From Ustilago trichophora (Eukaryota; Basidiomycota; Ustilaginomycetes; Ustilaginales; Ustilaginaceae): DNA of 64,000 nucleotides. Position 1 is the first letter of the stretch. Every line of letters begins with the position of its first letter. Shown here piece after piece: positions 44,866 through 54,983 of the stretch. The translations under genes were made by a program, and so were the position numbers. The notes below the pieces were generated by a model, which was not told the DNA's origin, ran no database searches, and worked only from the letters and a program-made list of their open reading frames with translations. The stretch covers positions 558,001-622,000 of the forward strand of contig OOIN01000010.1 of the NCBI GenBank assembly GCA_900323505.1, written 5' to 3'.

Positions 44866-45931
44866 CAGGCCGTCTGGAAGCTGTCGGTCTAGGCTTCCAG
44901 CAGAAGTTTGGATCGAGAAACTTTAGCTCAAGCAAGAACGTTGCCCATTTATCGCCACGAGACAGGCCGTCGTCGTTCCAGTATGGGCATATAAAGCCAA
45001 CCGCCGGTGACCTTGTTTCAATGCTAAGTACGCTGATCCGTCCAAGGTGCGATGGCTGAAGCCGAGAAGCTCGTTGCGGTATCCGGCGTTCTCCGAGCCT
45101 GCCGAGCCTGCCGAAGCTGGGGATGCTGCCTTTTCCTTTTGGATAGAAGCGGTCCTAGGAAGAGGAGGATGTTGATGATGATGATGGTGGAGCTGATGAT
45201 TCTGACGCTACGAAACAAGATCAAGCCCTCCCAAAGAGATAAAAACGCGCCTGCATATGAAACGAGTTTAGGCTTCCGAGACCCCAAATGTACTGTACTG
45301 TACGTGACATCGCTCCGCAGCTCAGGCTCTTTTCTTTTCCGTTTGCTTTGCTTCTCGAACGTCACTCACACGCAGCACGAAAAGAAAAGGCGACACAGAC
45401 CACTTGATGGCAGCCCGAACTCTCGAATCTCGACTAAAAATGTAGAGTCAGCTTGAGCCTTCCTTTTTAGTTTGCTGTTCGGACCGAAACCCTGGGCTTT
45501 CTTGCTAACTTGCTAGCTTGCTAGCTTGCTTTGAACATCGTGCGGCACAAACAAAGAGATCGCAGCACAGAGGCATGAGGATCAGCAGCTCTTCAACTTC
45601 GGACGTTGACTATGCCAAAGTCTTGGAGGAATGGCGCTAGAATCCATTTTGTTAGCCTTTATACAGCTAACACGTTAAGATTTTCGCTTGTCCGAGTTCC
45701 GCATTTACCTTCAGAATTGACATGCACAGACCCTCGATGTTGCTTCTTGAGCCTCAAGTCGATACTTGCCCTCTATTCTACCGTCTCTACTTTACAAACA
45801 TTTCCGACACTGCATCCTCATAGGCTGCTTGGGCTGCTGCTCGACACCAGAGAGGCGCTCTTGAACGCTGATCACATCTCATCCGTCCCCGCCAGTACCG
45901 ACTCCACCCAGCTGACTAGGGTAGAGTCGCC
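44866..45931. promoter_or_regulatory. divergent promoter region, MFS transporter / TRAPPC10
   Basis: About 1.07 kb shared by two divergent genes. GTACTGTACTGTAC lies at 45290-45303, near the middle. A CTTGCTAG-type short repeat is present at about 45500-45530. No ORF beyond fragments of the TRAPPC10 leader was supported. Confidence 0.5.
45290..45303. promoter_or_regulatory. GTACTGTACTGTAC repeat in divergent promoter
   Basis: The reverse complement of the 14-mer at 18623 and 31904. It lies 425 nt upstream of the MFS start and about 630 nt upstream of TRAPPC10. Confidence 0.5.
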
Positions 45932-48900
45932 ATGGCGGAACATCACCTTTCCTCTACCGACAAGATCACCGTCACCTACGCAGCATCGCAGGCTCTGCTC
46001 GCTGCACCTCTCACACCGCATTTTATCCACCTTCTCAAAGAGCAGCTTCCTCTTCGCAACTTGCACTGGCGGCCGAGCCAGTCCACTCTCGATGCTGTCG
46101 CCGCTCGTGCTGCCCAGCAGGGCAAGTCTGCGTACACATCCTCTTCCGTTGTTCCCGGATCCACCATTCGCACAATACAGACGCTCGATGTGGCACTGAA
46201 ACCGCTTACCGACGAGATTCGACGCTGGCGTGGCGATCCTGGCTACTTTGATCAGCCAGGCGCAGCTGGACTTCTCGATCGACCCTTTGTTCATCTTTAC
46301 CTCGTAGTATGCGAAGATAGCGAGCACTACCGCACCACGGTTCGCAATGAGATTCGCTCGTGGATCAGCAGCCTTTCCTTCTTCCACGCCAAACAGCCGG
46401 CTCCATCTTCTTCTTCTGCTTCTGCGGGCACACCCACCCTCGCCTCTTCTTCCAGGACGTCGCTCGGCCTCGGTTCGTTCCGGTCTGGGACCCCACCCGT
46501 TCGCTCCGAAACACCGCCAACAGCAGTAACAGCCGCTCCAGTAAGCAGCTCTGGCCCGAATACCCCCACCAACCAAGCTGTTCCACCCAAAGCCACTGGC
46601 GCCTCGATGCCCACAGGCCCCACCGAACCAGAATACCTCATTGTGCTCATCACGCCACCCGAGGGCGCTGGCATCACTGGTCTTGCTGGCTCCGGCGCAG
46701 CCAGTGCAGAAGCAAAGACGGGCATGGGTCGATTCATGAACAAATCCAAGGGCAATGTACTGGAGAAAGCTCGAGCTGACTTTAACACCTCCAAGAAGGA
46801 GCACGTTGTTCAGCTTTCGCGTCTTCCCCCTGTCCCCGCTGTACCCCTTGGACAATCCGGATTGCACTCCATGGACCCCACCATCTGGGCAGAGCTGCTC
46901 ACAAAGATGCGCGAAGCAGCCTCCTCCACCTTCACCACCACCATCGAGGCACAGGAAGAGGAAATCACCCGATGCGGAGTCACTCGCGGCCAACAGGGTT
47001 GGGATTTCTGCAGCTATTTCCTCTCGAAAGATTCTCTGGCGCGGACGCTGGAAGCGGTCGGCTTGAAAGACGATGCAGTCGGACAGTATGAAGATTTGGA
47101 GATTGTATTTGCTCAGGCGATGCAGAATGGCGCCGTGTCTTTCGCACGCGTGGGGGGAGACGATGCGAACGATGACTCGCTGCCGCTGCTGGATGTTACA
47201 AAGAAGCCGTATGCCGATCTGATCAGAAGAAAGGAGATCTCACTGTTCGATTTCCGATGTTATCTGTTCGCGCGCAAGTCGGCCCTCTTGGGCAAGATGG
47301 GAAGAGTGGCAGCGGTGATGCGGGAAGCTCCGCTGTTTATCAGTGCCGTCGGTAGAATGTTGAGGCGCAACAAGAGACTCAGTAGTCAATGGATCGAATC
47401 GTGGATCTTTTCCGCCGCGCTCGACGTCGTAGAACAGTGCCAAGCATGGCTCATCCACCGAGGTGGTCAGACCTCCACCTCTACCGATGACCAACTTAGC
47501 CCAGCCTTCCACTCGAACAAATCCGAATTGCTCGACGTTGCCCGACGTCAGCTCGACCGTATCGGCATCGATGCTGGCCATCTTCCCGCCACAGAACCAT
47601 TTTCGTTTGCCACCACCAGCAACCCAATTGAACGCGACCTTCCCCCACTGCCAAGTGGTGAAGCGCGAGCGGAGGCAGATCCAGGCGCAGCGGTGGTGCT
47701 TGACGTGAAACAAAAATCTTCACGACCCGAGATCCAGCGAGCGGTCGAATCGAGGGAAGTTTTTGACTCGCACTATCTGGCGCTGTGCGACCGCATTTTG
47801 ACCGGGTGGAAGGCGTCTTTACGCAAAAGAGACGCTTTGCACGTGCGGACGATCGTCGCCACTCTCCACTATCTGCGTGGGAAGCATCAGAGTGCATATG
47901 ACAGTTTCGTCGGTCTCACGGAGGCGTATGCGGTTGCGAAATTTGGCTCGCTCGAAGGGCATTCCTTGGCAATGCAGTTGGATTGTCATGCCAAGTTGGA
48001 CAAGCCGAAAGATCGGGGTTGGATCGCGGCTGCTCTCTCTGCACTGCGGGTTAGCATTCAATCTCCCACGGCTGGCCGCCGTGCTGTCGAATTAGCAGAT
48101 GCAGACAAATGGATCGATCCAAGCTATCTCTGCGATCAGCTTCGCACCGCCTCTTCAAGTCTTGAACGAGAAATTCCGATCAGCGGCTATCCGCTCTTCT
48201 CCATCACCGTACCCCACGCTTCCGCCAAACTGGCAGGTACAGAAGACGGAACTTTGCTCACCGTCCACGTGACTTCTCTGCTGCCCTGCGTGCAGGAGGT
48301 CGAAGATGTGCGTGTGTGTCTCGTCACAGCTGGCGGGGCAACTCTGTGGTACACTTCGGCAAAGACACAGCTCAATCCTGGAGTCACCTCGGTAGAGCTC
48401 TTCTGTCCGCATCCAGCCCATGGGGTGTACAGTGTCGATGTGACGCAAATTAGGATGGCGCGGATGATCTTTCAGTACGACTATGCGTCCAAGGGGGTCG
48501 AGGCGGTGTTGGTTAGGGTGCCCAAGGATGGAGATGCTCCAAGTGTCAGTGTGGCGCTGCCAAAGGAGATTGATTTAGAGAAGAAGAGAGAGGTGGAGGT
48601 GACGATTTGGACCGGAAGGGACGATATGGACGTTGTCGAAGTTGCGGTTCTGTCGTCGTCGGATGCGGATGGTGTGTGTCTGGTCGATTGCGGGAAGGCT
48701 AAGATCTCAGCTGGGGAAAATGCGAAGCTCGACATAGCGCAAAGCTCTGCTGAGGCTTTGGTTCTAAAATCGCTCTCGAAGCACACGACAACATCCATCA
48801 CCCTGCCCTTTGTCCAAGTGCCAGAATCGGGCATTCTCGAAGGACAGATTACTTTAACCTATACCACCACGTCAGCAACCGCTCGCTATGCAAACGGAAG

Positions 48901-50080
48901 AAAACGCACCTTGCGAACGCCCCTGTATCTCCGCACGGCTCTACCTTTGGGTGTCAACGTCCAGGATTTCTTCCGCACCTCTTGCCTTCTCTCCAAATTC
49001 ACCATTTCTGCCGGGGGAGGGGGTTCGATTCGGTTGCAACCGGTATCTCTTGTTGCCGAGGAGGCAAATGGCGCTGGTCAAGAAGCCGGAGGATACACGA
49101 TCGAAGCGTGCTCCAGCGAACGAGAGGCTATGGTGACGCCTCGTCAGCCCGCCACGTACTTGTTTCGCGTTTTCAAGACCAATAGTTCCAGCGAAAGGCG
49201 GGAGGGGGGTAAGCGACTTAGGTTGGTAGTTCGTTACAGGGCGTTGCAAGAGGATGCTGTGGCTTGCGCTAGTCGAGCGATGGACATTGTGATAGAGGAG
49301 AAGGGGGAGGAGTTGCAAGAATTGAAGAAGGGATTAGCGGGGAGACGACTTCTGGATGATGCGATGGTGCGGTACGTTAGAGATCGTTTGGACCTTCCTG
49401 CGTACTCTATTAGTGGTCGAATTCGCACGGGGACGATGGACACTGCTTGGTGGAGACAGGAGCTTCGCTCGTGGGGTCAATGCAGCCTCACTTTGTCTGC
49501 TTTGCTCTCTTTGATTTCGACTACGCTCAACAGCGTCCTCCCCACTACTACTGTCGAAGAGGCAGAAGAAATCTGGCAAACTCTTACGATCCCTGTCGAA
49601 ATTCCTACGGTTGACTACGTCAATGCCGTTACGCTTACTCTTGCAGATCAAACAAGCACGGCCATCAATAATAGCGACATTGTTGTGGTGGGACAACCTG
49701 TTGAAGTTATAATTTCTATCAGGACTACGTGTCGATGGTCTAATTTTGATGTTACTGGAGTGAACAAGGAGGGGGAGGAGGGAATGATGGTTTATGATAT
49801 ATTGCCAGATTTTGAAACGTGGATTGTAGATGGGATGAAGAGGGGAAGTTTTCGTGTTTTAGATCAGGGTTGTTTTACGCTAAAAGTGAAAATCGTTCCT
49901 TTGCGGATGGGGAGGCTTCCACTACCAAATGTTATGGTTAGACCTTTGTCTAGTGTAACTGTTGACTCAGTCCAAAAGGAAAATGGTCAAAGTTACCATA
50001 CTTATACAACAAATTCAGCCCACAGATTAATCGCTATCCCTCCAAAACTTACAAAACCCTTCTTCATCCCTTCCACATAA
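45932..50080 (+). CDS. TRS130: TRAPP II complex subunit TRAPPC10/Trs130
   Basis: A large TRAPP II subunit; the complex acts as a GEF for Rab GTPases (Ypt31/Ypt32, Rab11) at the late Golgi. The product is 1382 residues with no introns. The N-terminal half shows the TRAPPC10 pattern: ITVTYAASQALL, LPLRNLHWRP, PFVHLYLVVCEDSEHYRTTVRNEIRSW, EYLIVLITPPEG, then DFNTSKKEHVVQLSRLP and GWDFCSYFLSKDSLARTLE. A Ser/Thr/Pro-rich insert (about residues 155-235) interrupts the N-terminal domain. A helical repeat region follows (LHVRTIVATLHYLRGKHQSAYDSFVGLTEAYA). The C-terminus is beta-rich and ends with GCFTLKVKIVPLRMGRLPLPNVMVRP, typical of the family. The start ATG is in good context (GCCATGGC). It is convergent with LIG1, with 224 nt between stops. 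Confidence 0.92.
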   Translation: MAEHHLSSTDKITVTYAASQALLAAPLTPHFIHLLKEQLPLRNLHWRPSQSTLDAVAARAAQQGKSAYTSSSVVPGSTIRTIQTLDVALKPLTDEIRRWRGDPGYFDQPGAAGLLDRPFVHLYLVVCEDSEHYRTTVRNEIRSWISSLSFFHAKQPAPSSSSASAGTPTLASSSRTSLGLGSFRSGTPPVRSETPPTAVTAAPVSSSGPNTPTNQAVPPKATGASMPTGPTEPEYLIVLITPPEGAGITGLAGSGAASAEAKTGMGRFMNKSKGNVLEKARADFNTSKKEHVVQLSRLPPVPAVPLGQSGLHSMDPTIWAELLTKMREAASSTFTTTIEAQEEEITRCGVTRGQQGWDFCSYFLSKDSLARTLEAVGLKDDAVGQYEDLEIVFAQAMQNGAVSFARVGGDDANDDSLPLLDVTKKPYADLIRRKEISLFDFRCYLFARKSALLGKMGRVAAVMREAPLFISAVGRMLRRNKRLSSQWIESWIFSAALDVVEQCQAWLIHRGGQTSTSTDDQLSPAFHSNKSELLDVARRQLDRIGIDAGHLPATEPFSFATTSNPIERDLPPLPSGEARAEADPGAAVVLDVKQKSSRPEIQRAVESREVFDSHYLALCDRILTGWKASLRKRDALHVRTIVATLHYLRGKHQSAYDSFVGLTEAYAVAKFGSLEGHSLAMQLDCHAKLDKPKDRGWIAAALSALRVSIQSPTAGRRAVELADADKWIDPSYLCDQLRTASSSLEREIPISGYPLFSITVPHASAKLAGTEDGTLLTVHVTSLLPCVQEVEDVRVCLVTAGGATLWYTSAKTQLNPGVTSVELFCPHPAHGVYSVDVTQIRMARMIFQYDYASKGVEAVLVRVPKDGDAPSVSVALPKEIDLEKKREVEVTIWTGRDDMDVVEVAVLSSSDADGVCLVDCGKAKISAGENAKLDIAQSSAEALVLKSLSKHTTTSITLPFVQVPESGILEGQITLTYTTTSATARYANGRKRTLRTPLYLRTALPLGVNVQDFFRTSCLLSKFTISAGGGGSIRLQPVSLVAEEANGAGQEAGGYTIEACSSEREAMVTPRQPATYLFRVFKTNSSSERREGGKRLRLVVRYRALQEDAVACASRAMDIVIEEKGEELQELKKGLAGRRLLDDAMVRYVRDRLDLPAYSISGRIRTGTMDTAWWRQELRSWGQCSLTLSALLSLISTTLNSVLPTTTVEEAEEIWQTLTIPVEIPTVDYVNAVTLTLADQTSTAINNSDIVVVGQPVEVIISIRTTCRWSNFDVTGVNKEGEEGMMVYDILPDFETWIVDGMKRGSFRVLDQGCFTLKVKIVPLRMGRLPLPNVMVRPLSSVTVDSVQKENGQSYHTYTTNSAHRLIAIPPKLTKPFFIPST

Positions 50081-50304
50081 CAACATATTTGTAAACACAC
50101 CTCATCAAATCCACTTTCCCAACAAACACCGTCTCATGTATAACACTAACCCGTCCAAAACAAAAACCCACATTCACATCCAACATGACGACTTCGACTC
50201 TGCAAGAACCCGATCCATTGTTCCATAAGCTTCTGCAAAACCAACAAACAAGTGTACAGTATGTGCACTTGGCTCGATCAATCCACTAAATGAATGCGTG
50301 AATT

Positions 50305-52863
50305 CTACCAGAAACCATCATCCTCATCACCAACGCCACCTCTACTTTTCGAACTGTTGACAACTTGAGATGTATACATGTGTTGAATTTGTTCTGGACT
50401 TGTACTTTGCTCTGGCGTTTTATCGTCTCTGATCCTGATGAATCGAGGAAATCTTAGACTGACACCTCTCTGTTCGATCCAACCTTTTGCGGCTGTGTAT
50501 ACAGGGCTAAGACTTAAATCTGCCGTGAGAACCTCCCAGACGATTTTGGCTTGGAAATAGACGTCTGGTTTTGCTTCTCCGACGTCGTAGTATCCCTTTT
50601 TCCCGGAGATTTCGAGCTCTTTGAGCGTCTTGTAATGCGTTTCTAGATCGGCTTCGGTGAATCCGGTTCCGATCTTGCAGATGGATTGGTAGGTTTCGGA
50701 ATCAGAATCGTAACAGGCGAGTAGGAAGGCTCCGTACACGTTGGTTCGTTTGCCTTTGCCAAAGTAGCCGCCAATGACTACCAGGTCCAGGGAATCGCCG
50801 GTACCTGCGAGATAGTCCTTTTTCAGTTTCAACCAGTTCATAGACCGACGTGAGGGCTCATAGGTCGAATCTGGTCCAGAGAGCATCTTCACCATGAGTC
50901 CTTCACAACCTTCTTTGACCGACTTGTCGAGGAATACCGAAATCTCTTCGACCGAGTTACAGTCCTCCGAACGCGCATAGTCGAATTCGTCTTCGATCGG
51001 CTGGAAGTGTTCCCGCAGCAAAGTGCGACGTTCAGCAAGGGATAGGGAGAGAAGAGGTTGACCGTTGAGATAGAGCAGGTCAAAGCCGAAGAGCTTGACT
51101 TTGATCTTGATGTCTTCCGCTTTGACGTCCTTACGTTTGCGGCGGGAGAGTTCTTGGAAGGGAAGAAGTTTTGCTGGTTCTTCAACGCCGGTTTCGGGGT
51201 TGAGTTCGGCTTTCTTCCATGCTGCAGCTTCGGCATCGAGGACAAAGGATTTTACGGAGGGCTTGATGCAACGTGGGATCTGCTCGACGAGATCGGGATA
51301 CTTGACAGACATGTTTTCCGAGTTTCGTGAAAATACGGCAAGTTTGCCATTGGGTAGAAGATGGACTTGGGCACGTTCGCCGTCGTACTTGTACTCGCAG
51401 GTGAAAGGTTTGCCTTCGAATCGGTCGAGGACTTCGCTGATTGCTTTGGTGGGTTTCGCCAACATGGGTTTTAGAGGCACACCGGGAGTGAGTTTGCATT
51501 CTTCTCGCAAACCTTTGACACCACCTTTGAGCAATGCTGGGATGACGAGATCGTAAGAAGGCAGTTCCGAGTAGACAGCCTTGACAAGCTCGGTACCATC
51601 TTCGAGCTGCTTTGCCAAGGTCTCTTGCGACAATTTCGAGATGCCTTTGCCAAGCTTGGAAATGACAACAGCTCGAGCGAGGGAGACGAGCACAGAGCGC
51701 TCGGCTAGACCGATTCGAAGCTTGCCTTCCAGACTGCGGATGAGGAATTTGGGTTCTTCGCCCTGACAAGAAGCGAGGAGCTTCTTGATCATTCCAATTT
51801 TTCGATCTTGCGACTTGTTGCCGCTGACGACTGCGATTTCCTTGAGCTGCTTGAAGACTTGGGGCACCTTGAGACTCGACACTTTGAACATGGTGGGCTG
51901 GTTCTTTTTCGAGTTGAGGGCTACGAGGCCAAGATCACCCTGAGCTTCCAGGTCTTTTTTGATTCGGGCGACTTCTCGACCGGTGGACTGAGCAATGGCT
52001 TTGATGAGCAGCGATTCGCCGATACCGAGTTCTAAACCTTCGTAGTCTGGGCAGAGGCGGTTGATGCAGAGATAGACGACCTGCAAGAGGTTGTCAGGGG
52101 AGCGCTTGATGACACGGACGAGGAACTGGGTGAGGATCTCTGTGATTTCGAGACGCTTGGTGGTGGCTTGGATGTCGGCAAAGGTGGCAGCGAGAGCGGC
52201 ATAGGGAACGGGCTCGCCTTCCTTCCATGTGACTTTGCCCTCTTTGACTTCGGAGGGCTTTTGAAAGATGGCAGCGAGCTTTTTGGCGCCCTTTTGCTCT
52301 TCTTCTTGGATCGCTGCTTCTTCGTGGTCTTCCTCGTCGTCGACGTCGTCGGGAAGATGCTCGCTGCGAGAATTGCCGTCGCTGTCGAGAGTGCTGATTT
52401 CTTCGTTGGCTACTTTCTTCTGTGGGACGGCAGTGTTGGCAGTTTCACTGGCCTTGGGTGGTGGTTTGGCAAAGATGGAGGCGACTTTGCTCGATGTTGC
52501 CTCCTTCTTCACGGGAGCGACGGGTGCTGAAACAGGAAGCACTTGCTCGTCGTCTTCGTCCTCCGACTCGATGATTCTACGCTTCTTTCGTTGCGGTGCA
52601 GCCGTGTCGTCTGAATTGGTTCCAATTCCGTTGGTAGAAGAAGCATCTCGCTTCGAGATTGAGGGTGGTTCGGCATCATCCTGATCGTGGTGTGAGAAAG
52701 TTGAGGACTCGGCGCTTGTAGCAGCTTCTTTTGGGGCTGATTTGGGGGGTTTGGGTGCAAAAGCAGATTTGATATCCTGCTGTCGTGATTTGGACGAACC
52801 TTGAGCGGCTGATCCGTTGGCACCGCCTCCAAAGAACTTGGCTAGCTTCGGCTGTTCCGTCAT
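50305..52863 (-). CDS. CDC9: DNA ligase I (ATP-dependent)
   Basis: Joins Okazaki fragments and repair nicks in the nucleus. From the ATG at 52863 the product is 852 residues and begins MTEQPKLAKFFGGG: QPKLAKFF fits the PCNA-binding PIP box (Q-x-x-h-x-x-F-F), which sits at the extreme N-terminus in LIG1 orthologues. A disordered acidic/Ser region follows to about residue 215. The N-terminal DNA-binding domain begins near 220 (TKRLEITEILTQFLVRVI). The nucleotidyltransferase domain has the adenylated lysine in CEYKYDGERAQ (Lys492), and the later motifs include EGLMVKML and NWLKLKKDYL. The OB domain ends with WIEQRGVSLRFPRFIRIRDDK. An in-frame ATG at 53154 would add 97 residues. That extension has acidic residues and is not a clear mitochondrial signal, so I prefer the shorter form. 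Confidence 0.95.
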   Translation of the reverse strand: MTEQPKLAKFFGGGANGSAAQGSSKSRQQDIKSAFAPKPPKSAPKEAATSAESSTFSHHDQDDAEPPSISKRDASSTNGIGTNSDDTAAPQRKKRRIIESEDEDDEQVLPVSAPVAPVKKEATSSKVASIFAKPPPKASETANTAVPQKKVANEEISTLDSDGNSRSEHLPDDVDDEEDHEEAAIQEEEQKGAKKLAAIFQKPSEVKEGKVTWKEGEPVPYAALAATFADIQATTKRLEITEILTQFLVRVIKRSPDNLLQVVYLCINRLCPDYEGLELGIGESLLIKAIAQSTGREVARIKKDLEAQGDLGLVALNSKKNQPTMFKVSSLKVPQVFKQLKEIAVVSGNKSQDRKIGMIKKLLASCQGEEPKFLIRSLEGKLRIGLAERSVLVSLARAVVISKLGKGISKLSQETLAKQLEDGTELVKAVYSELPSYDLVIPALLKGGVKGLREECKLTPGVPLKPMLAKPTKAISEVLDRFEGKPFTCEYKYDGERAQVHLLPNGKLAVFSRNSENMSVKYPDLVEQIPRCIKPSVKSFVLDAEAAAWKKAELNPETGVEEPAKLLPFQELSRRKRKDVKAEDIKIKVKLFGFDLLYLNGQPLLSLSLAERRTLLREHFQPIEDEFDYARSEDCNSVEEISVFLDKSVKEGCEGLMVKMLSGPDSTYEPSRRSMNWLKLKKDYLAGTGDSLDLVVIGGYFGKGKRTNVYGAFLLACYDSDSETYQSICKIGTGFTEADLETHYKTLKELEISGKKGYYDVGEAKPDVYFQAKIVWEVLTADLSLSPVYTAAKGWIEQRGVSLRFPRFIRIRDDKTPEQSTSPEQIQHMYTSQVVNSSKSRGGVGDEDDGFW

Positions 52864-53433
52864 TGCTGTCGTTGTCGGCTTGACCGAGATTGGCGAAGGA
52901 CCGTTGGGAATGTAAGGTGGGTCGCTTTTTCTTGGTCGAAATGACCGACAAGGGATGGTGATGAGAGTGTGACAGGTGCCACACAAATCAGCTTGAAAGT
53001 CGAAGTAGTATGTTGGAAGCTGTGAACTGCGGATCGCATCTTTCATGACTGAGCGCTGCTGTGACACAGGCGACTCGCTCTCACGTAAAACTGGCAGCTC
53101 GCGTGTCTGGTTTGGTTGGTACAGTAGACCAACACTTTCTTTCGCGCGTCCCATCGCTGAGCATCACAGCAGCAGACAAATTGAGGCGCGTTCATTTACG
53201 CCATATTCAGATCGCACAACACCAACGCATCTTCCAACACTGCCAAAAATCGGACGCGTTGCAATGCCTCATCCTTTGCTCTTGCTTCTGCCCCAAGTCG
53301 TGCTCCTCTTGCCACAATCCGTCCGTCTGCAAATACACCATCTTTTGCATTAAAAATCTTTTAATGGCCTTCAACTTTGCAAAGACAAGTTAGAGAAAAA
53401 AGAAAGACAAAAAAGTTGTCAAGCAAAAAAGGA
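52864..53433. promoter_or_regulatory. LIG1 upstream region
   Basis: About 570 nt between the preferred LIG1 ATG and the tRNA-Ser gene. The first 291 nt stay open in the LIG1 frame up to an ATG at 53154. A TACAGTA heptamer lies near 53122. No other element was seen. Confidence 0.4.
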
Positions 53434-53561
53434 CGACGCCTACAGGATTTGAACCTATGCTCCCAGAGGGAATGGCATATTCAGTATAATTGTTGAGTGG
53501 GGAGATGCTCCCCTCGAATCGAAATTCGAGTGCCACGCGATAACCACTCCGCCAAAGCGCC
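53434..53561 (-). tRNA. tRNA-Ser (anticodon CGA) with about 46-nt intron
   Basis: Reads UCG codons. On the minus strand a full cloverleaf can be drawn. Acceptor stem GGCGCTT pairs with AGGCGTC (two G-U), with discriminator G73 as expected for tRNA-Ser. The D-stem is GCG/CGC with loop GAGTGGTTAT. The anticodon stem TGGCA pairs with TGCCA, and the loop begins CTCGAA with anticodon CGA at 53526-53528. A long variable arm (TCCC/GGGA) is class II, diagnostic for Ser/Leu. The T-arm is ATAGG-TTCAAAT-CCTGT. About 46 nt between anticodon position 37 and the 3' half must be an intron, at the canonical site, giving a mature RNA of about 82 nt before CCA. Confidence 0.92.
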
Positions 53562-54947
53562 AGACGATGTCAAAAATCGAGCTCATTGCGTTCATATAGC
53601 GCAATATTCCGCCACTTTTTTTTTTAGTCTCATTGTCGCACTTATGATAGCTCAAGTTGCTCTCTTCAAGCCCTTTGAAATGGCATGGCGATGATCATTC
53701 ACGTTTGAGATTGTTCCTGTTCCTGTTCCTGTTGCTCAGAAGGGATGGGTCGGATGCAAGAAAGTGTGTGGTAGAAACGTATGAGCGAGAGGAACGGCAA
53801 GGTTGACCTCGAGCTTCTTGAGCTTCTTTTTTTGGCCCTTTTCCTGTTGATGTCGATGCACGTGGGGTAGGCAGATTACAAGAGGAGATCAATCGAAAGG
53901 CAAAGCCAGAGCACATTCCAACTGGGCTGCTCATCTTGTGATTGCCGAGGCCAGAGAGTAGCGGTGACCACCAACCACCAACTCTGAAATCTTGTCTAGA
54001 AGGTAGCCAAGAAGAAGATGCTGAGGTTTTGCAGAGGCGAGCCATAAAGAGGATGATCTGCAGCTTGGTGTTTGGAATGCAACGCAGACACAGACGAAAA
54101 GAAATGAGAGTTGCTCGCCTCGCCTCGCTTTGGCTTGATCCGATCCGAGTTGAGCTCCCACTCAAGCCACGCAGACGCATCCCTTTTCCCATTCGATCAG
54201 TTGAAAAGCTGCAAGTTGATGCAGGTCATTGGAGTGAATACAGCTTGCTATGAGTCTCACTGACAATTGACCGTCTGAAGAAGATGAGTCTTCTGGGCGT
54301 GCGGCGTTGAAGACACATCATGTCGGCGTCCATTTTTGTGATGGCGACTTTTTTTTTCTTCCAATGCGATCAAAGACTGATTCCTCATTACTGCACAGTA
54401 CTCTGCTCACCTTAATCGAAATCAGATCAGGCCAAGGCCTTCCAAAACGACCGTTTTGGATTTGGTATATATTTTTTTTTTTCTTCTTTACGTTTTTCTC
54501 TAAATTTGAAAATGGCATGAGCGAGAAAGAAAGAGGAGATGGGTGTCTGTCTCGCTGTCTCTGGCACCGGCACTGGCTGTGAGTGGCGCGTGCAGACTGA
54601 AAGAACTCAGATATTGCGACACTGTGCACATGCCAGGCCTCTACGCGCCGCAACCAAAAACAAAAACAAAAATGATAAAAAAAAAAAATGCCAAAAGAGA
54701 GAGGCAAGAGCAGAGTAGAGCAGAGAGAGAACTTGGCTCTTTTTCCTCTTTTTCTACAAGGAGAGACTGAGCGGTCTTCGAATTCCCCTGGCATCGACGC
54801 AGCAGCCAATCCATCCGTCCAGCCAAGCCAGCCAATTGGCACAGCCAGTCAGCCAGCCAGTCAGCTCGTGCGCTGTCTTTTGTGTACTTTGTGCTATCAG
54901 CAAGCGGCCGTCGCCGCCATTCAACTAACTAAGCTCAGAGTGTGGGC

Positions 54948-54983
54948 GTGAGCGTGAGCGTGAGCGTGAGCGTGAGTGTGAGT
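54948..54983 (+). repeat. GTGAGC/GTGAGT hexamer array, six units
   Basis: Four GTGAGC units followed by two GTGAGT units in tandem, upstream of the KIN1 leader. Each unit resembles a 5' splice site on the + strand; GTGAGT is close to the consensus. Possible acceptors (TGCTTAG, TCGACAG) follow within about 60 nt. Confidence 0.85.

Noticed and set aside
45872..46993. 373-residue minus-strand ORF
   Set aside because: Antisense to the N-terminal domain of TRAPPC10, which has clear family motifs on the + strand.
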